Origin: CAIYTF01 sp963664845
GTDB taxonomy: Bacteria; Bacteroidota; Ignavibacteria; Ignavibacteriales; Ignavibacteriaceae
NCBI GenBank assembly: GCA_963664845.1
Contig: OY761615.1
Coordinates: 3,100,001 to 3,164,000 of the forward strand
DNA: 64,000 nucleotides
Reading direction: 5' to 3'
Part shown: piece after piece, positions 45,754 through 55,302 of the stretch
How the letters are laid out: each line of letters opens with the position of its first letter
Numbering within the stretch: position 1 is the stretch's first letter
Position numbers and translations under genes: made by a program
Notes under the pieces: model-generated
Seen by the model: only the letters and a program-made list of their open reading frames with translations
Databases searched by the model: none
What the model was told of the DNA's origin: nothing

Positions 45754-46695
45754 ATGAAAAAACTATTAATCGCTCTCTTCGCGTTCTCGGTTCTGTTCAG
45801 CGGTTGTTCCGGGTACCTCTATACCAATTCATCCGCTCTTGAGTTTAAGGATGTCGATTATGGATTCCCGACGAAAAGTGTTCTGAAGAATCCGTCAATC
45901 GCTTATATCGATGTTGGACAGGGAAAAAAAACCATTGTGCTTGTTCACGGACTTGCGAGCAACGCGGGTTTCTGGCGTTATGTCATTCCAGAACTTTCAA
46001 AACAATATCGCGTAATTGCTGTTGATCTGCCAGGCTATGGCAAATCGCAAAAGAATTATTATGCCTATAACATGAGCTTCTATGCCGCGCAGGTAAAACG
46101 TCTTATGGATGAACTCCATATTGATAAGTTTATCTATGTCGGTCACTCAATGGGCGGGCAGGTTGGTATCACTTTTGCGCTGAACTATCCGCAATATCTT
46201 GAGAAACTCGTTCTTGTCTCTCCGGCGGGTTTTGAGGAATTTCAGACCGGTGAAGGTGACTGGCTGCGCAGCGTGATGACGGTGAACGGTGTAAAGAAAA
46301 CCACCGAAGAAGGCATTCGCAGAAACCTTGCGACAAACTTCTATTCCTGGAATGACAAGTGGGAATGGATGGTTGAGGAACGCACCCGCATGGCTAAGGC
46401 AAAAGAATTCGAACCGTTTTGTTATGCGGTTGTACGCAGTGTAAACGGAATGCTGGATGAGCCGACATTTGATAAAGTTGACGGGATCACGGTGCCGACG
46501 TTAATTGTGTATGGCAAGTATGATGGCCTGATACCGAATCCGTATTTGCATCCGGGGTTCACGTGTGATGTATTTGAGCAGGGTGCAAAATTGGTTCCCA
46601 ATTGCAAAACGCACATGATCGATAACAGCGGCCATATGTTGCACATTGAACAGCCGGAAGAATTCAGCAGAACAGTTCTGGAGTTTATTAAATAA
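45754..46695 (+). CDS. Lipoprotein alpha/beta hydrolase
   Basis: This 313-residue protein has a lipoprotein signal (MKKLLIALFAFSVLFSGCSG, Cys18). The alpha/beta hydrolase fold is complete: oxyanion segment VLVHGLASNAGFW, nucleophile elbow GHSMGG (Ser ~132), acid in VYGKYDGLIP (Asp ~252) and histidine in DNSGHMLHIEQPEEF (His ~294). It probably cleaves an ester at the periplasmic or outer face. It is preceded by AGGAGG, 9 bases after the porin-like gene. A cytosolic paralogue follows, so substrate release outside and further hydrolysis inside is a plausible pairing. Confidence 0.88.
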   Translation: MKKLLIALFAFSVLFSGCSGYLYTNSSALEFKDVDYGFPTKSVLKNPSIAYIDVGQGKKTIVLVHGLASNAGFWRYVIPELSKQYRVIAVDLPGYGKSQKNYYAYNMSFYAAQVKRLMDELHIDKFIYVGHSMGGQVGITFALNYPQYLEKLVLVSPAGFEEFQTGEGDWLRSVMTVNGVKKTTEEGIRRNLATNFYSWNDKWEWMVEERTRMAKAKEFEPFCYAVVRSVNGMLDEPTFDKVDGITVPTLIVYGKYDGLIPNPYLHPGFTCDVFEQGAKLVPNCKTHMIDNSGHMLHIEQPEEFSRTVLEFIK

Positions 46696-46720
46696 GAATT
46701 TTCTTTTTATTCAAACCGGA

Positions 46721-46747
46721 CAGTGCCGGGCATTGGGCCCGACACTG
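46721..46747. other. Hairpin between two hydrolase genes
   Basis: CAGTG-CCGGGC and GCCCGACACTG form an interrupted stem around the loop ATTG. It has no T-run and may be a repeat or an mRNA stabiliser. Confidence 0.4.
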
Positions 46748-46803
46748 AATCCGGGCTCCACGGTCTGATGTTATGGCCACATACAATAAATGAATGACTC
46801 CCC

Positions 46804-47682
46804 ATGCAATTTCCCGAACTGAAATATGGATTCGACTTTAATCTGATCGACCTGCCTGATGGACAAACAATAGCCTATACCGATGAAGGAACGGGGAGGC
46901 AAACATTGTTGTTCATTCACGGGCTTGCAAGCTACCTTCCTGCATGGCGCAAGAACATCCGAATGTTGCGCAAACATTTCAGGTGCATTGCTATTGATCT
47001 GCCGGGTTATGGCAAGTCAACTGCAGGAGTGCATCCGGGGACTATGGCATTCTACACAATGATGATAACTCAATTCATAGAGCGGCTGGGGTTGGGTACG
47101 GTTATTCCTGTTGGGCACTCAATGGGCGGACAAATTGCACTGTCTCTGACGATAGATAACCCGTCTGCAGTCGAATCACTGGTTTTGCTTGCGCCTGCCG
47201 GTTTTGAGATATTTTCAGAAGGTGAATCCGATTTGATAAAACGGGTATTCACCGCGCAAACTTTTATTGCGTCTACAGAAAGCCAGATACGTTCAAGCTA
47301 TGCCTCTAACTTTTATGCAATGCCTCTGGATACCGAACCCATGATACAGGACCGGCTTGCCATGAGGAGTTGGGCAAATTTTACAAGCCACGCTGAGGTG
47401 GTTGCCAATTCACTCTATGGTTTGCTTGACGGACCGGTATTTAAAAAACTACATACGATAAGCCAGAAGGTTTTGGTTTTGTATGGCAGGAATGATGCGC
47501 TGATCCCTCACCCGATACTACACCCCAAAGATTCCACCGAACAAATTGCAAATGCAGGGGTTGGACAAATTAGAAATGCACAACTGTACTTTGTTGAAAA
47601 GTGCGGGCACTTTATTCAGTTTGAAAAACCGGATGAGGTGAATAAGAGCATTTATGAATTTCTGTCCCCGGCAGAAGTTTAG
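46804..47682 (+). CDS. Alpha/beta hydrolase, cytosolic paralogue
   Basis: This 292-residue hydrolase is closely similar in layout to the preceding one but without a signal peptide: LLFIHGLASYLPAWRKNI, nucleophile elbow GHSMGG (Ser ~104), VLYGRNDALIPHPILHP for the acid and EKCGHFIQFEKPDEV for the histidine. It probably hydrolyses an ester or thioester in the cytosol. It is separated from its paralogue by 108 bases with a hairpin. No terminator was seen between them. Confidence 0.87.
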   Translation: MQFPELKYGFDFNLIDLPDGQTIAYTDEGTGRQTLLFIHGLASYLPAWRKNIRMLRKHFRCIAIDLPGYGKSTAGVHPGTMAFYTMMITQFIERLGLGTVIPVGHSMGGQIALSLTIDNPSAVESLVLLAPAGFEIFSEGESDLIKRVFTAQTFIASTESQIRSSYASNFYAMPLDTEPMIQDRLAMRSWANFTSHAEVVANSLYGLLDGPVFKKLHTISQKVLVLYGRNDALIPHPILHPKDSTEQIANAGVGQIRNAQLYFVEKCGHFIQFEKPDEVNKSIYEFLSPAEV

Positions 47683-47838
47683 CAGCCTCGCATCCGGCAC
47701 CGTACCGGGCAGTTAACTTTTATTCCAAAACTCATTGCCCCCTCTTTCGTGATTTTATTTTCCACATTATATTACATACGCAATTAATGTGTACTCATCC
47801 TTTTCATCCTGACACCCGGGCGGAAGAACAAGCAGACT

Positions 47839-48450
47839 ATGGAACTGACATTTTTTCTAAAAGGCATCTTTATTGGCTTCGCGATGGCTATACCTATTGG
47901 GCCCATCGGCATACTCTGTGTCCGCAAGACGCTCACCTCGGGGCAACTGCGTGGACTTGTGATTGGACTGGGCGCCGCGACGGCTGATTTGCTCTATGGC
48001 TGTATCGCAGCGTTTGGGCTCACCATCATCTCGGATGCGATACACAGGGAGCGGTTTTGGATACGATTGATTGGCGGAATACTCCTGCTTTATTTAGGAG
48101 TCAGGACCTATCGTGCGGTTCCTGCCGATCCCAAAGCTCCGCTGGCTAACGGCGGTATACTCAAGTCATATATCTCTACTGTGTTCCTGACCCTAACAAA
48201 TCCTTTCACTGTTTTCGCATTCATTACGGTTTTTGCAGCTCTTGGAATAATAAACGGACTCGGATATCTTTCGGCCACAACGCTGGTGCTTGGAGTGTTT
48301 ACCGGTTCAGCATTATGGTTCCTTTGCCTGAGTTCAGGAGTTGTGGTGTTTAGAAAAAAACTTGATCTTACAGGACTTACCTGGGTGAACAGAGTGGCAG
48401 GCATTCTGATTTTGATATCCGGGGTTATTGCGCTGGCCTCATTGATCTGA
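47839..48450 (+). CDS. LysE-family transporter
   Basis: This 203-residue protein has six membrane segments with the family start FFLKGIFIGFAMAIPIGPIGILCVRKTL and the RGLVIGLGAATADLLYG segment of LysE/RhtB exporters, plus SYISTVFLTLTNPFTVFAF in the second half. Members export amino acids or similar small molecules; here the substrate is not evident. Spacing of 156 bases and no shared operator separate it from the preceding cluster. Confidence 0.87.
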   Translation: MELTFFLKGIFIGFAMAIPIGPIGILCVRKTLTSGQLRGLVIGLGAATADLLYGCIAAFGLTIISDAIHRERFWIRLIGGILLLYLGVRTYRAVPADPKAPLANGGILKSYISTVFLTLTNPFTVFAFITVFAALGIINGLGYLSATTLVLGVFTGSALWFLCLSSGVVVFRKKLDLTGLTWVNRVAGILILISGVIALASLI

Positions 48451-49147
48451 GTGCACGAATTTGTAATAGCGTTTCTTATATTCTTCGAATTTAATTAGTG
48501 CTATATACATATCGAGGCTGTATTAAAAGAATAAAAGGGTACGCGCCCCGCGGAGCGCATAGGCCTCAACTTAAAGACATGATAGTTCCCGATCGGTTAG
48601 CAGATTCAAATCCATTAAGGGGTTTTGTTCGCCCCTATTCAGGGACGGAGGGCTCTTCAGCAAGTTACCGCGGGCTTGCGCCCACGGTTATTCAAATTTA
48701 GCCCTTTCAGGGCATGAACAAATCACAATAATGCTAACTAATCATGGTGAGAGATACATATTGACCTTTGGAAGCGTTGTAGTTCTGACGCCTATGCGCA
48801 GAGCGGGATCCCGATGGGAGATGACCCGGATTTGAACTGATTTCCGCGGATAGAAATTCGAAATTTGACTTTTTAGAAAGGTTGTTTTCGTTAACATAAC
48901 CGGTATTCTGTTATACGCATGTCGCTCTGGAGCTTTTTGTTGTGCGCTTTGTTAGTAATACTGGCAGATACAAAAACGCCCGGCTGTTTTTCAACAACCG
49001 GGCGATGACTATTGTGATAACAGATCAGCTTTATCACCTAACTGAATTCACAATTTAAACTATCAGTATCGGGACTGACCGTGAAATAAATATTTACCTG
49101 ACTTCATTTAATCAAAAAGATCATTCAAATCAGGTTAATCGGTGTTG
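48451..49147. other. Intergenic region with repeat hairpins
   Basis: It contains CCGCGGGC/GCCCACGG (48668-48687) and GCCCT/AGGGC (48701-48713), part of a dispersed intergenic repeat type (hairpins around GCGGGCTTGCGCCC and GCCCTTTCAGGGC) that I believe is widespread in Bacteroidota-like genomes. No gene is seen. The terminator of the GH57 gene is at the right. Confidence 0.5.
48974..49006 (-). terminator. Intrinsic terminator of the GH57 gene
   Basis: On the minus strand CGCCCGGTTGTT, a GAA loop and AAACAGCCGGGCG (one bulge) are followed by TTTTTG. It lies ~140 bases after the stop of the minus-strand gene at 49148-52192. Confidence 0.75.
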
Positions 49148-52100
49148 CTACTTCATTACAATCATTTTACGTGTTTGCGAATAACCATTGTATCGAAGCG
49201 TGTAATAATAGACACCGCTGGCAATGCCTCTTGCATCGAATACTGCATAGTGAATGCCCACGGGTTTCTCTTCGTTGACCAGTGTTTTTACTTCATGGCC
49301 AAGCACGTCATACACTTTCAACGTCACTCTGCCCGCAACGGGGAGTTCGTAGTTGATAACCGTTGAAGGGTTGAACGGATTAGGATAGTTCTGGCTCAAC
49401 TCAAAAACCGGTTTTCTTGTTGACGTGGCAAAGTTATTCAGGTTGGTGAGTGTGTAGGTGTATTGCACAAACTCAGAACCTTCAACATCGCCATTGCTGT
49501 TTCCGGCAGGGACCTGTTTAAGCAATGCGCCGCCATCTGCTGTGCCATATTGCCCAACGGCAACATATAGTTTGGAAGGGATATACCCGAACAGTGTTTT
49601 AACGTTGAATGTTCCTTCGAGAACATTGCCGGATTTTGCCTGTCCGGATGATGCCCCGGTCCAGCCACAATAGTTGTTAGTGCTTTCATTCGCCAGGAAT
49701 GCAGACCAACCTGCCACCTTTCCTGCTTTTGCCCAAGGTGCCGCAGCCAAGGCACGGAGTGAATCACTTACGAAAAGGAATACGTCGTTTCCCTGGGATG
49801 GTGCGGCTTGAGTAGCCACATAAAGTTCAGTTCCATTCCAGCCGATATACAGATCTTTGCCGTCATTGGTTGCGACCTTCCTGCTGTTGGTGGAGTCGAG
49901 ATTTCCATCAATCGTAAAGGTTTGTCCGCCGCTTCCACCGCTTCCGATTTGAATATGGTAATCAGATCCGCCGTTGTTGTTCCAGGTGTTGTCGTTAAAA
50001 TGAATAACGAACGCAATTGATTGAACGGCCTGTTTTGCGTTGTTAAATGGTCCCAGCTTAAGGGTGATGGTTCCTGCCGTGTCCGGTGCAGTCATCGGTG
50101 TTTCCACCGAAGCATCGGTAGCGCTGAATTTTGCCGTGCCAGCAGGCCAGTATACGGAATCAGGAGTTGCCCATGTGCCGCCGCTGTAGTTAACTCCCCA
50201 GTGGAGTTTTGCAGCAGAGGCTTTGGTAACTATTACGGTAACAGTATCATTTGGAGATATCGCTGCTGCGGGTGTCCAGGAAACAGTCTGGTTGCCTGTT
50301 GATCCGCCGCCGCCGGTGTTAGCACCAATCCAGCAATGGCGAATGGGTGATTTTGCCACGTTGTTGGCATTGTCAACTGCTTCAATATAGTAGTCAATAA
50401 GCTTATTGTTCAATCCTGTTATTTGTGCTGAAAATTCCTTTGCCTTGAAAAGCGGTGCAGGGTTTGTTGTCGGTGCGATATCAACACCGGTCATGGTAAC
50501 GTTTTGCCAAGCGCCTGTGAGCTGTCCGCCGGCATATGTTTTGTAATCTGCCGGATTGGGTGAGCTTGCGTTTACGCTGTCAATACGGTATTTCAGCGTT
50601 ACCGAAGCAAGTCCGCTTTTGTCGAATACATAGGACCAGACTTTCAGGTCGCTTGTCTGGTTGATGCCCCACTGTGTTCCGCCCGGATTATAGGGTGTGC
50701 GCTGTGGCAGGAAGATGGTTGGGGGCGTAAGATCGGAGCCGGTAACATTTTGTGCGGCGGTGATTGCCTGGTTGGCCGCCCGGGTTGGATGCGAATCCCA
50801 GATGCCGCCTTCGGAATTATCCCAATACCAGTAATCACTTGATTCACCAACGAGCAGATATTTCCAAGCGGCAATGGTGTTTGTGTTATTGGGGTCAATT
50901 TGGTTAGCGGTGAACACGATGTTCTTCGCCGCGGTGATAACGCCCCAGCTGTTCCGGTCAGGGCTGTAGCCATTGGAGCCCGGATTGCCTAGCCATTTCA
51001 GGTATTCCGGATCGCCATTGTCTGCACCGGCCCAGGATCCGTCTTCCACATGGATGACGTCATTCTGATCGACAGGATACATTTGCAGGTAATCCTGGAT
51101 GGTTGTACATACAAATCTTGATGGATTTGCCTGCAGCCAGCTTACGAATCCCTGAAAGTTACTGTTATAATAGCCATCGCTGCCGCCGCCATAATTGTCG
51201 CCGTCATGATGAAGCACAACAAGTATGGGGTGCAGGGGATCGGTGTTGTATGGTTCGAGTTGGCTTATTACCGATTCATATTGCAACGCGCCAAAGCCGC
51301 CGCGGCCGTCTTCATTTCCCATATAGCGATCAGCAGGAACAACTACCACGCGATATTTGGTACCGTTATTAGGATCGGTATATTCGGCAAAGTGTGGCTG
51401 TCTGCCCCAGCGGGCGGAGTTCTTTGTCGGCGCCCAAAGATTATTCAGCGCAACCCAGTCTTTTGGGTCGGCATTTATCTGATCTGCTTTGTTGGGCTCA
51501 TATAGGTTTCCGCTGGTGCTATAGGGATAGTTGGTCGCAGAGCGGTCGAAGTGGATGTTATCGACCAGAATCCATTCAATTCCTTCACCCACCAATGCAG
51601 GAATCATGCGTTCAGAGAAGGCGTTTTCCGGTGGGAACATCCCTTTGGAATAGGTGCCCGGGAAATTTGTTGCCAGCATTGAACGGTGAAATTGAATTTG
51701 TTTCTGAATATCGAGTTGATCGATTAGTCCCATGAGCGGGTGGAAATAACCGAACCCAACCATATCCAGACGGGGATTGCCGAGAGAGGTCTTTTTATTC
51801 TTGATGTCATTCCAGCTTGCTTTCCAGTTACTGAAGTTACCGTTGCCTCCGGCTTCAAGATTATTCAAATTCTCGATCAGTGACCCGGAGAAACTAACCT
51901 GTGCGCCAAGATGAGCGAGGCCGGCATCAATTCCTTTTTGCACGGCATTTTTTGGCCAGGAAGTGTAAGGTCCTATGCGTTGATTGTGAATATCCGCCAC
52001 ACTGAACGAGTAGCGATGGTTGGCATCAGTTTGTGTAACATTTTCATAGGGCCAGTAGATTGGCTGATGCATGTGCCAGAGAAAAGCGATATAGATAGGC

Positions 52101-52192
52101 GGGTTTGCTGCCGGTTTGTCAACCTGCTTCTCACCGCCTCGAAATCCAAAAAAGACGATTGCAGCCAGTGCAATCACCAGTGTTTTCTTCAT
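49148..52192 (-). CDS. Secreted glycoside hydrolase family 57-like protein
   Basis: The product is 1014 residues with a signal peptide (MKKTLVIALAAIVFFGFRGG). Residues ~30-480 match GH57: the first region IAFLWHMHQPIYWPYE, MVGFGYFHPLMGLID, the catalytic-region segment GMFPPENAFSERMIP and ILVVLHHDGDNYGGG. GH57 enzymes are alpha-amylases, branching or 4-alpha-glucanotransferase types. Two or more beta-rich modules follow (~480-930), and the last ~80 residues are a type IX sorting tail (LSQNYPNPFNPSTVINYE, YDVLGHEVKTLVNEE, YYTLRYNGYSQTRKMIVMK). A GGAGG ribosome site precedes the start. It is most likely a surface or extracellular alpha-glucan-active enzyme. Confidence 0.88.
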   Translation of the reverse strand: MKKTLVIALAAIVFFGFRGGEKQVDKPAANPPIYIAFLWHMHQPIYWPYENVTQTDANHRYSFSVADIHNQRIGPYTSWPKNAVQKGIDAGLAHLGAQVSFSGSLIENLNNLEAGGNGNFSNWKASWNDIKNKKTSLGNPRLDMVGFGYFHPLMGLIDQLDIQKQIQFHRSMLATNFPGTYSKGMFPPENAFSERMIPALVGEGIEWILVDNIHFDRSATNYPYSTSGNLYEPNKADQINADPKDWVALNNLWAPTKNSARWGRQPHFAEYTDPNNGTKYRVVVVPADRYMGNEDGRGGFGALQYESVISQLEPYNTDPLHPILVVLHHDGDNYGGGSDGYYNSNFQGFVSWLQANPSRFVCTTIQDYLQMYPVDQNDVIHVEDGSWAGADNGDPEYLKWLGNPGSNGYSPDRNSWGVITAAKNIVFTANQIDPNNTNTIAAWKYLLVGESSDYWYWDNSEGGIWDSHPTRAANQAITAAQNVTGSDLTPPTIFLPQRTPYNPGGTQWGINQTSDLKVWSYVFDKSGLASVTLKYRIDSVNASSPNPADYKTYAGGQLTGAWQNVTMTGVDIAPTTNPAPLFKAKEFSAQITGLNNKLIDYYIEAVDNANNVAKSPIRHCWIGANTGGGGSTGNQTVSWTPAAAISPNDTVTVIVTKASAAKLHWGVNYSGGTWATPDSVYWPAGTAKFSATDASVETPMTAPDTAGTITLKLGPFNNAKQAVQSIAFVIHFNDNTWNNNGGSDYHIQIGSGGSGGQTFTIDGNLDSTNSRKVATNDGKDLYIGWNGTELYVATQAAPSQGNDVFLFVSDSLRALAAAPWAKAGKVAGWSAFLANESTNNYCGWTGASSGQAKSGNVLEGTFNVKTLFGYIPSKLYVAVGQYGTADGGALLKQVPAGNSNGDVEGSEFVQYTYTLTNLNNFATSTRKPVFELSQNYPNPFNPSTVINYELPVAGRVTLKVYDVLGHEVKTLVNEEKPVGIHYAVFDARGIASGVYYYTLRYNGYSQTRKMIVMK

Positions 52193-52833
52193 TTATGCCT
52201 CCGAATTTTTTTTGTGTCTTCCTCTCCGGGGAAGCGTGGTTGAAAAATAATAAAATAATAATATCGTGTGTGAAACTTTGTGGCCCCATGGCAAAAAAGA
52301 GCTTAAACGATAAAGTAAGGCTGTTTTTGAAAATTTTGGAAGTCTATTCCGGTGACTTCGCTGTTAAAGAAGAACGGGTGTCTTCGTTAGTATGCTATTG
52401 ACGTAAGCCATCGCAAATGTAACCGGCATTTTTAATTTGGATTTGAGAAGTTTGATGATCGTGGAAAAAAGGAAGGTAAACTGACGTATAACTGACAATT
52501 CAGCGTTTGTGAGATCATCCGGGAAACTGTATCAAATATCTATGGGAATGTTTTGGGTTTGATATCTATTAAGGATCAGCGGATCAATATAAGGGACATA
52601 TTGATTCTCCAAAATTCCTGACATTTCAAATCGAGGTCGTTTTGAACAGGTGTTTTCTATTCACAAAACAGGTATAATTTTGAAATACCGGCGTAAACTA
52701 CTGATGGTTGTCAAATAACCTCAATATAGAGCGTAATTACAACTAACTGTAGCCGTATCTTTATTGATTCTGGAAACGAATCCGAATATCTTAGCGCTGT
52801 TAATAAAAAAAATAAAATAAAAGGAAAGTACCA
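52193..52833. other. Intergenic region, nothing recognised
   Basis: This region lies between divergent genes and should contain two promoters, but I find no clear TAnnTTTG box. A 37-codon frame near 52289 (MAKKSLNDKV...) has no support. Confidence 0.4.
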
Positions 52834-53733
52834 ATGGTAAACACTAAAATGATTGGTAACAAAATTGCAGAAGCACGAAAGAAAATAAATTTATCTCAGG
52901 CGCAACTGGCCCAGCGACTGTCCATAAGTTCGCAGGCTGTTGGAAAATGGGAGCGCGGAGAATCCATGCCGGACATTACTACGTTTAACCGTCTCGCGGA
53001 AATTCTGAGTGTTGACCTTAACTATTTTTCGGAAAACTTCCAATCAGTAGTCACTGAAATACCTCCCATGGATTCTGCTGTTAAACAGCCTGCCGAATTG
53101 CCGTCCGGAAAGCAGAACAAAAAACTTAACTGGGATATGTCGCGCGGGAACTGGGCGGACGCAGACTTTTCGGGATTGAAAAATCTGCATGAAAAATTCA
53201 GTTCCTCCAACATGCAACGCTGCAAATTTATCGGTTCGGAATTGTCGGGACTTCTTCTGAAAAATAATAATGTTGACAGTTGTGACTTCTCGGGTTCAGA
53301 CATCAGTAGTTGCCACATTCAAAGCTCCAACTTACTCAATAATATATTTAAGGGCTGTTCGCTGAAAGAAACTGAATTTTTGGAAAGTTATCTCATGGGT
53401 TGCGATTTCTCAGGGACCGATCTTACCGGAGCGGTTTTCAAATCCGGTGGCTTACAGAATAATTCAATGGCTAATACAGTCTTGAATCGCACCTCTTTTA
53501 TTGCCACACATATAGCCGATATTGTTTTCGATGGTGCAGTGGAAGATTGTTATTTTGAAAACTGTGCCTTTAAAAAGGTGATATTCCAGAATGCAACACT
53601 TATTAACACGTTCTTTAAAAACAAAAGCCTGAAGGGTATCAGGTTTATTGGCTGTCAGGCCGATAGGATGACATACGAATTCCTGAAAAACGGGAAAGCA
53701 GATTTAAGCGGTATCACACTTATAACAGTATAG
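52834..53733 (+). CDS. XRE-family HTH/pentapeptide-repeat fusion regulator
   Basis: This 299-residue protein has a Cro/CI-type HTH at ~5-60 (IAEARKKINLSQAQLAQRLSISSQAVGKWERGESMPDITTFNRLAEIL). After a linker, ~105-290 is a pentapeptide-repeat right-handed helix (ADADFSGLKN, NMQRCKFIGSELSGLLLKNNNVDSCDFSGSDIS, LMGCDFSGTDLTGAVF). Pentapeptide proteins such as MfpA/Qnr mimic DNA and guard DNA gyrase, while HTH fusions act as regulators. It lies 15 bases before an ABC exporter, so it probably regulates export, perhaps by sensing the DNA-acting compound. The ribosome site is AAGGAA. Confidence 0.85.
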   Translation: MVNTKMIGNKIAEARKKINLSQAQLAQRLSISSQAVGKWERGESMPDITTFNRLAEILSVDLNYFSENFQSVVTEIPPMDSAVKQPAELPSGKQNKKLNWDMSRGNWADADFSGLKNLHEKFSSSNMQRCKFIGSELSGLLLKNNNVDSCDFSGSDISSCHIQSSNLLNNIFKGCSLKETEFLESYLMGCDFSGTDLTGAVFKSGGLQNNSMANTVLNRTSFIATHIADIVFDGAVEDCYFENCAFKKVIFQNATLINTFFKNKSLKGIRFIGCQADRMTYEFLKNGKADLSGITLITV

Positions 53734-53748
53734 GGGAGGGAGTGAATA

Positions 53749-54516
53749 GTGTCACAAGGTGAAATCGCCATTTCAGTACAAGGATTGAAAAAATCCTATA
53801 GAAACATGCCTGTGTTGAGCGGAGTAGATTTTCAAGTTGTAAAAGGCAGTATCTTTGCACTGCTCGGGTCCAATGGCGCGGGCAAGACAACAATTGTCAA
53901 AATTCTCACCACGTTGCTTAAGCATGACAGCGGAAACGTTACCGTAAACGGATTCGACGTTTCGTTAAAACCCGGCAATGTGCGGCAGTCAATCAGCCTG
54001 ACCGGGCAGTTTGCAGCCGTGGACGATATATTGACCGGGCGTGAAAATGTAATCATGATAGCGAAGCTGCGGCACCTGAAAAACCCCCGGCAGGTCACGA
54101 CCGATTTGCTGAAACGGTTCGGTTTGACTGATGCCGCCGATCGCAGGGTTTCCACATATTCGGGAGGCATGCGCCGCAGGCTCGACATTGCCATGAGTCT
54201 TGCAGGAAAACCGCAGCTCATTTTCCTTGACGAACCGACTGCCGGTCTTGATCCTGAGGTGCGAATGGAATTTTGGCAGATTGTAAGGGAGCTTGCCGAA
54301 GGCGGTACTACGGTATTCCTCACCACGCAGTATTTGGAAGAGGCTGAACAACTTGCCGACCGGATTGCGATACTTCATGATGGCAGAATTATCGCTAACG
54401 GCACTCTTGCGGAACTGAAAAAGCTATTTCCCACCGCAAAAGCGGAATATGTTGAAAAACAGCCGACGCTGGAAGAAATATTTTTTGCAATTGTCGGCAA
54501 AAAGGAGGAAAAGTAA
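53749..54516 (+). CDS. ABC transporter ATPase (DrrA-like)
   Basis: This 255-residue ATPase has Walker A LGSNGAGKTTI, signature YSGGMRRRLDI, Walker B LIFLDEPTAGLDPE and an H-loop-type TTQYLEEAEQLADR segment (Gln where His is usual), plus the C-terminal extension typical of DrrA-type drug/antibiotic exporters (AELKKLFPTAKAEYVEKQPTLEEIF). The start is GTG with GGGAGG upstream. The permease gene starts right after its stop. The pair forms an exporter energised by ATP. Confidence 0.92.
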   Translation: MSQGEIAISVQGLKKSYRNMPVLSGVDFQVVKGSIFALLGSNGAGKTTIVKILTTLLKHDSGNVTVNGFDVSLKPGNVRQSISLTGQFAAVDDILTGRENVIMIAKLRHLKNPRQVTTDLLKRFGLTDAADRRVSTYSGGMRRRLDIAMSLAGKPQLIFLDEPTAGLDPEVRMEFWQIVRELAEGGTTVFLTTQYLEEAEQLADRIAILHDGRIIANGTLAELKKLFPTAKAEYVEKQPTLEEIFFAIVGKKEEK

Positions 54517-55302
54517 ATGGATTCGATAAAGAACTATTTTTTTGTTGATTTGGGAGTGATGCTTGGGCGTTCCCTGCGCCATCATGTTCGCAGTATGGAT
54601 ACCATCATCACGGTAACTATCATGCCGATCGCGCTTATGCTGCTGTTTGTCTATGTCTTAGGGGGTGCAATTCAAACCGGCACAGGTAACTATGTGAATT
54701 ACCTGTTGCCCGGTATACTACTCATCACTATTGCAAATAGTGTTGGCTACACGTCGTTCCGCCTGTTTACCGATGTACAACGGGGAATATTCGAGCGTTT
54801 CAACTCCATGCCCATTGCGCGTTCTGCTCCGCTGTGGGGACATGTACTGACGTCACTGGTATCCAATATCGTTTCAGTTGTCGTAGTCATTCTCGCAGCA
54901 CTTATTATGGGCTTCCGCTCACAGGCGGGAATAATGTCATGGTTTGCCGTGGCCGGCATACTCGCGCTATTTACACTCGCATTGACCTGGATCGCGGCGA
55001 TTCCCGGATTGTCCGCCAAAACAATGGATGGCGCAATCGCAATTGCCTATCCGATTCACTTACTGCCGTTAATCAGCTCGGCGTTTGTACCGACGAAGTC
55101 GATGCCATCGGGAGTTCGTGCCTTTGCTGAAAATCAACCGGTAACCTCGATAGTGGAAGCTATCCGGGCTTTGCTGTCAGGCCAGCCGGTTGGCCATAAT
55201 ATATGGGTCGCTCTTGGATGGTGCGTCGGAATTTTGGTAATGGCCAATATCTTTGCCCTAAGAGTATATAAAAAAACAATTCACAAAGGTTCTTTTTGCT
55301 GA
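54517..55302 (+). CDS. ABC-2 type permease (DrrB-like)
   Basis: This 261-residue protein has six membrane segments and the ABC-2 family middle part (NYVNYLLPGILLITIANSVGYTSFRLFTDVQRGIFERFNSMPIARSAPLWG). Gene order with the preceding ATPase, no gap and a shared ribosome site (AAGGAGG in the ATPase gene end) show they are co-translated. The substrate is not evident; DrrAB exporters move drugs or lipid-like compounds. Confidence 0.9.
   Translation: MDSIKNYFFVDLGVMLGRSLRHHVRSMDTIITVTIMPIALMLLFVYVLGGAIQTGTGNYVNYLLPGILLITIANSVGYTSFRLFTDVQRGIFERFNSMPIARSAPLWGHVLTSLVSNIVSVVVVILAALIMGFRSQAGIMSWFAVAGILALFTLALTWIAAIPGLSAKTMDGAIAIAYPIHLLPLISSAFVPTKSMPSGVRAFAENQPVTSIVEAIRALLSGQPVGHNIWVALGWCVGILVMANIFALRVYKKTIHKGSFC

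Noticed and set aside
52289..52401. 37-codon frame MAKKSLNDKV...
   Set aside because: It lies in a divergent promoter region with no ribosome site and no conserved features visible.
53832..54378. Minus-strand frames of 129-164 codons
   Set aside because: They are shadows of the ABC ATPase gene.
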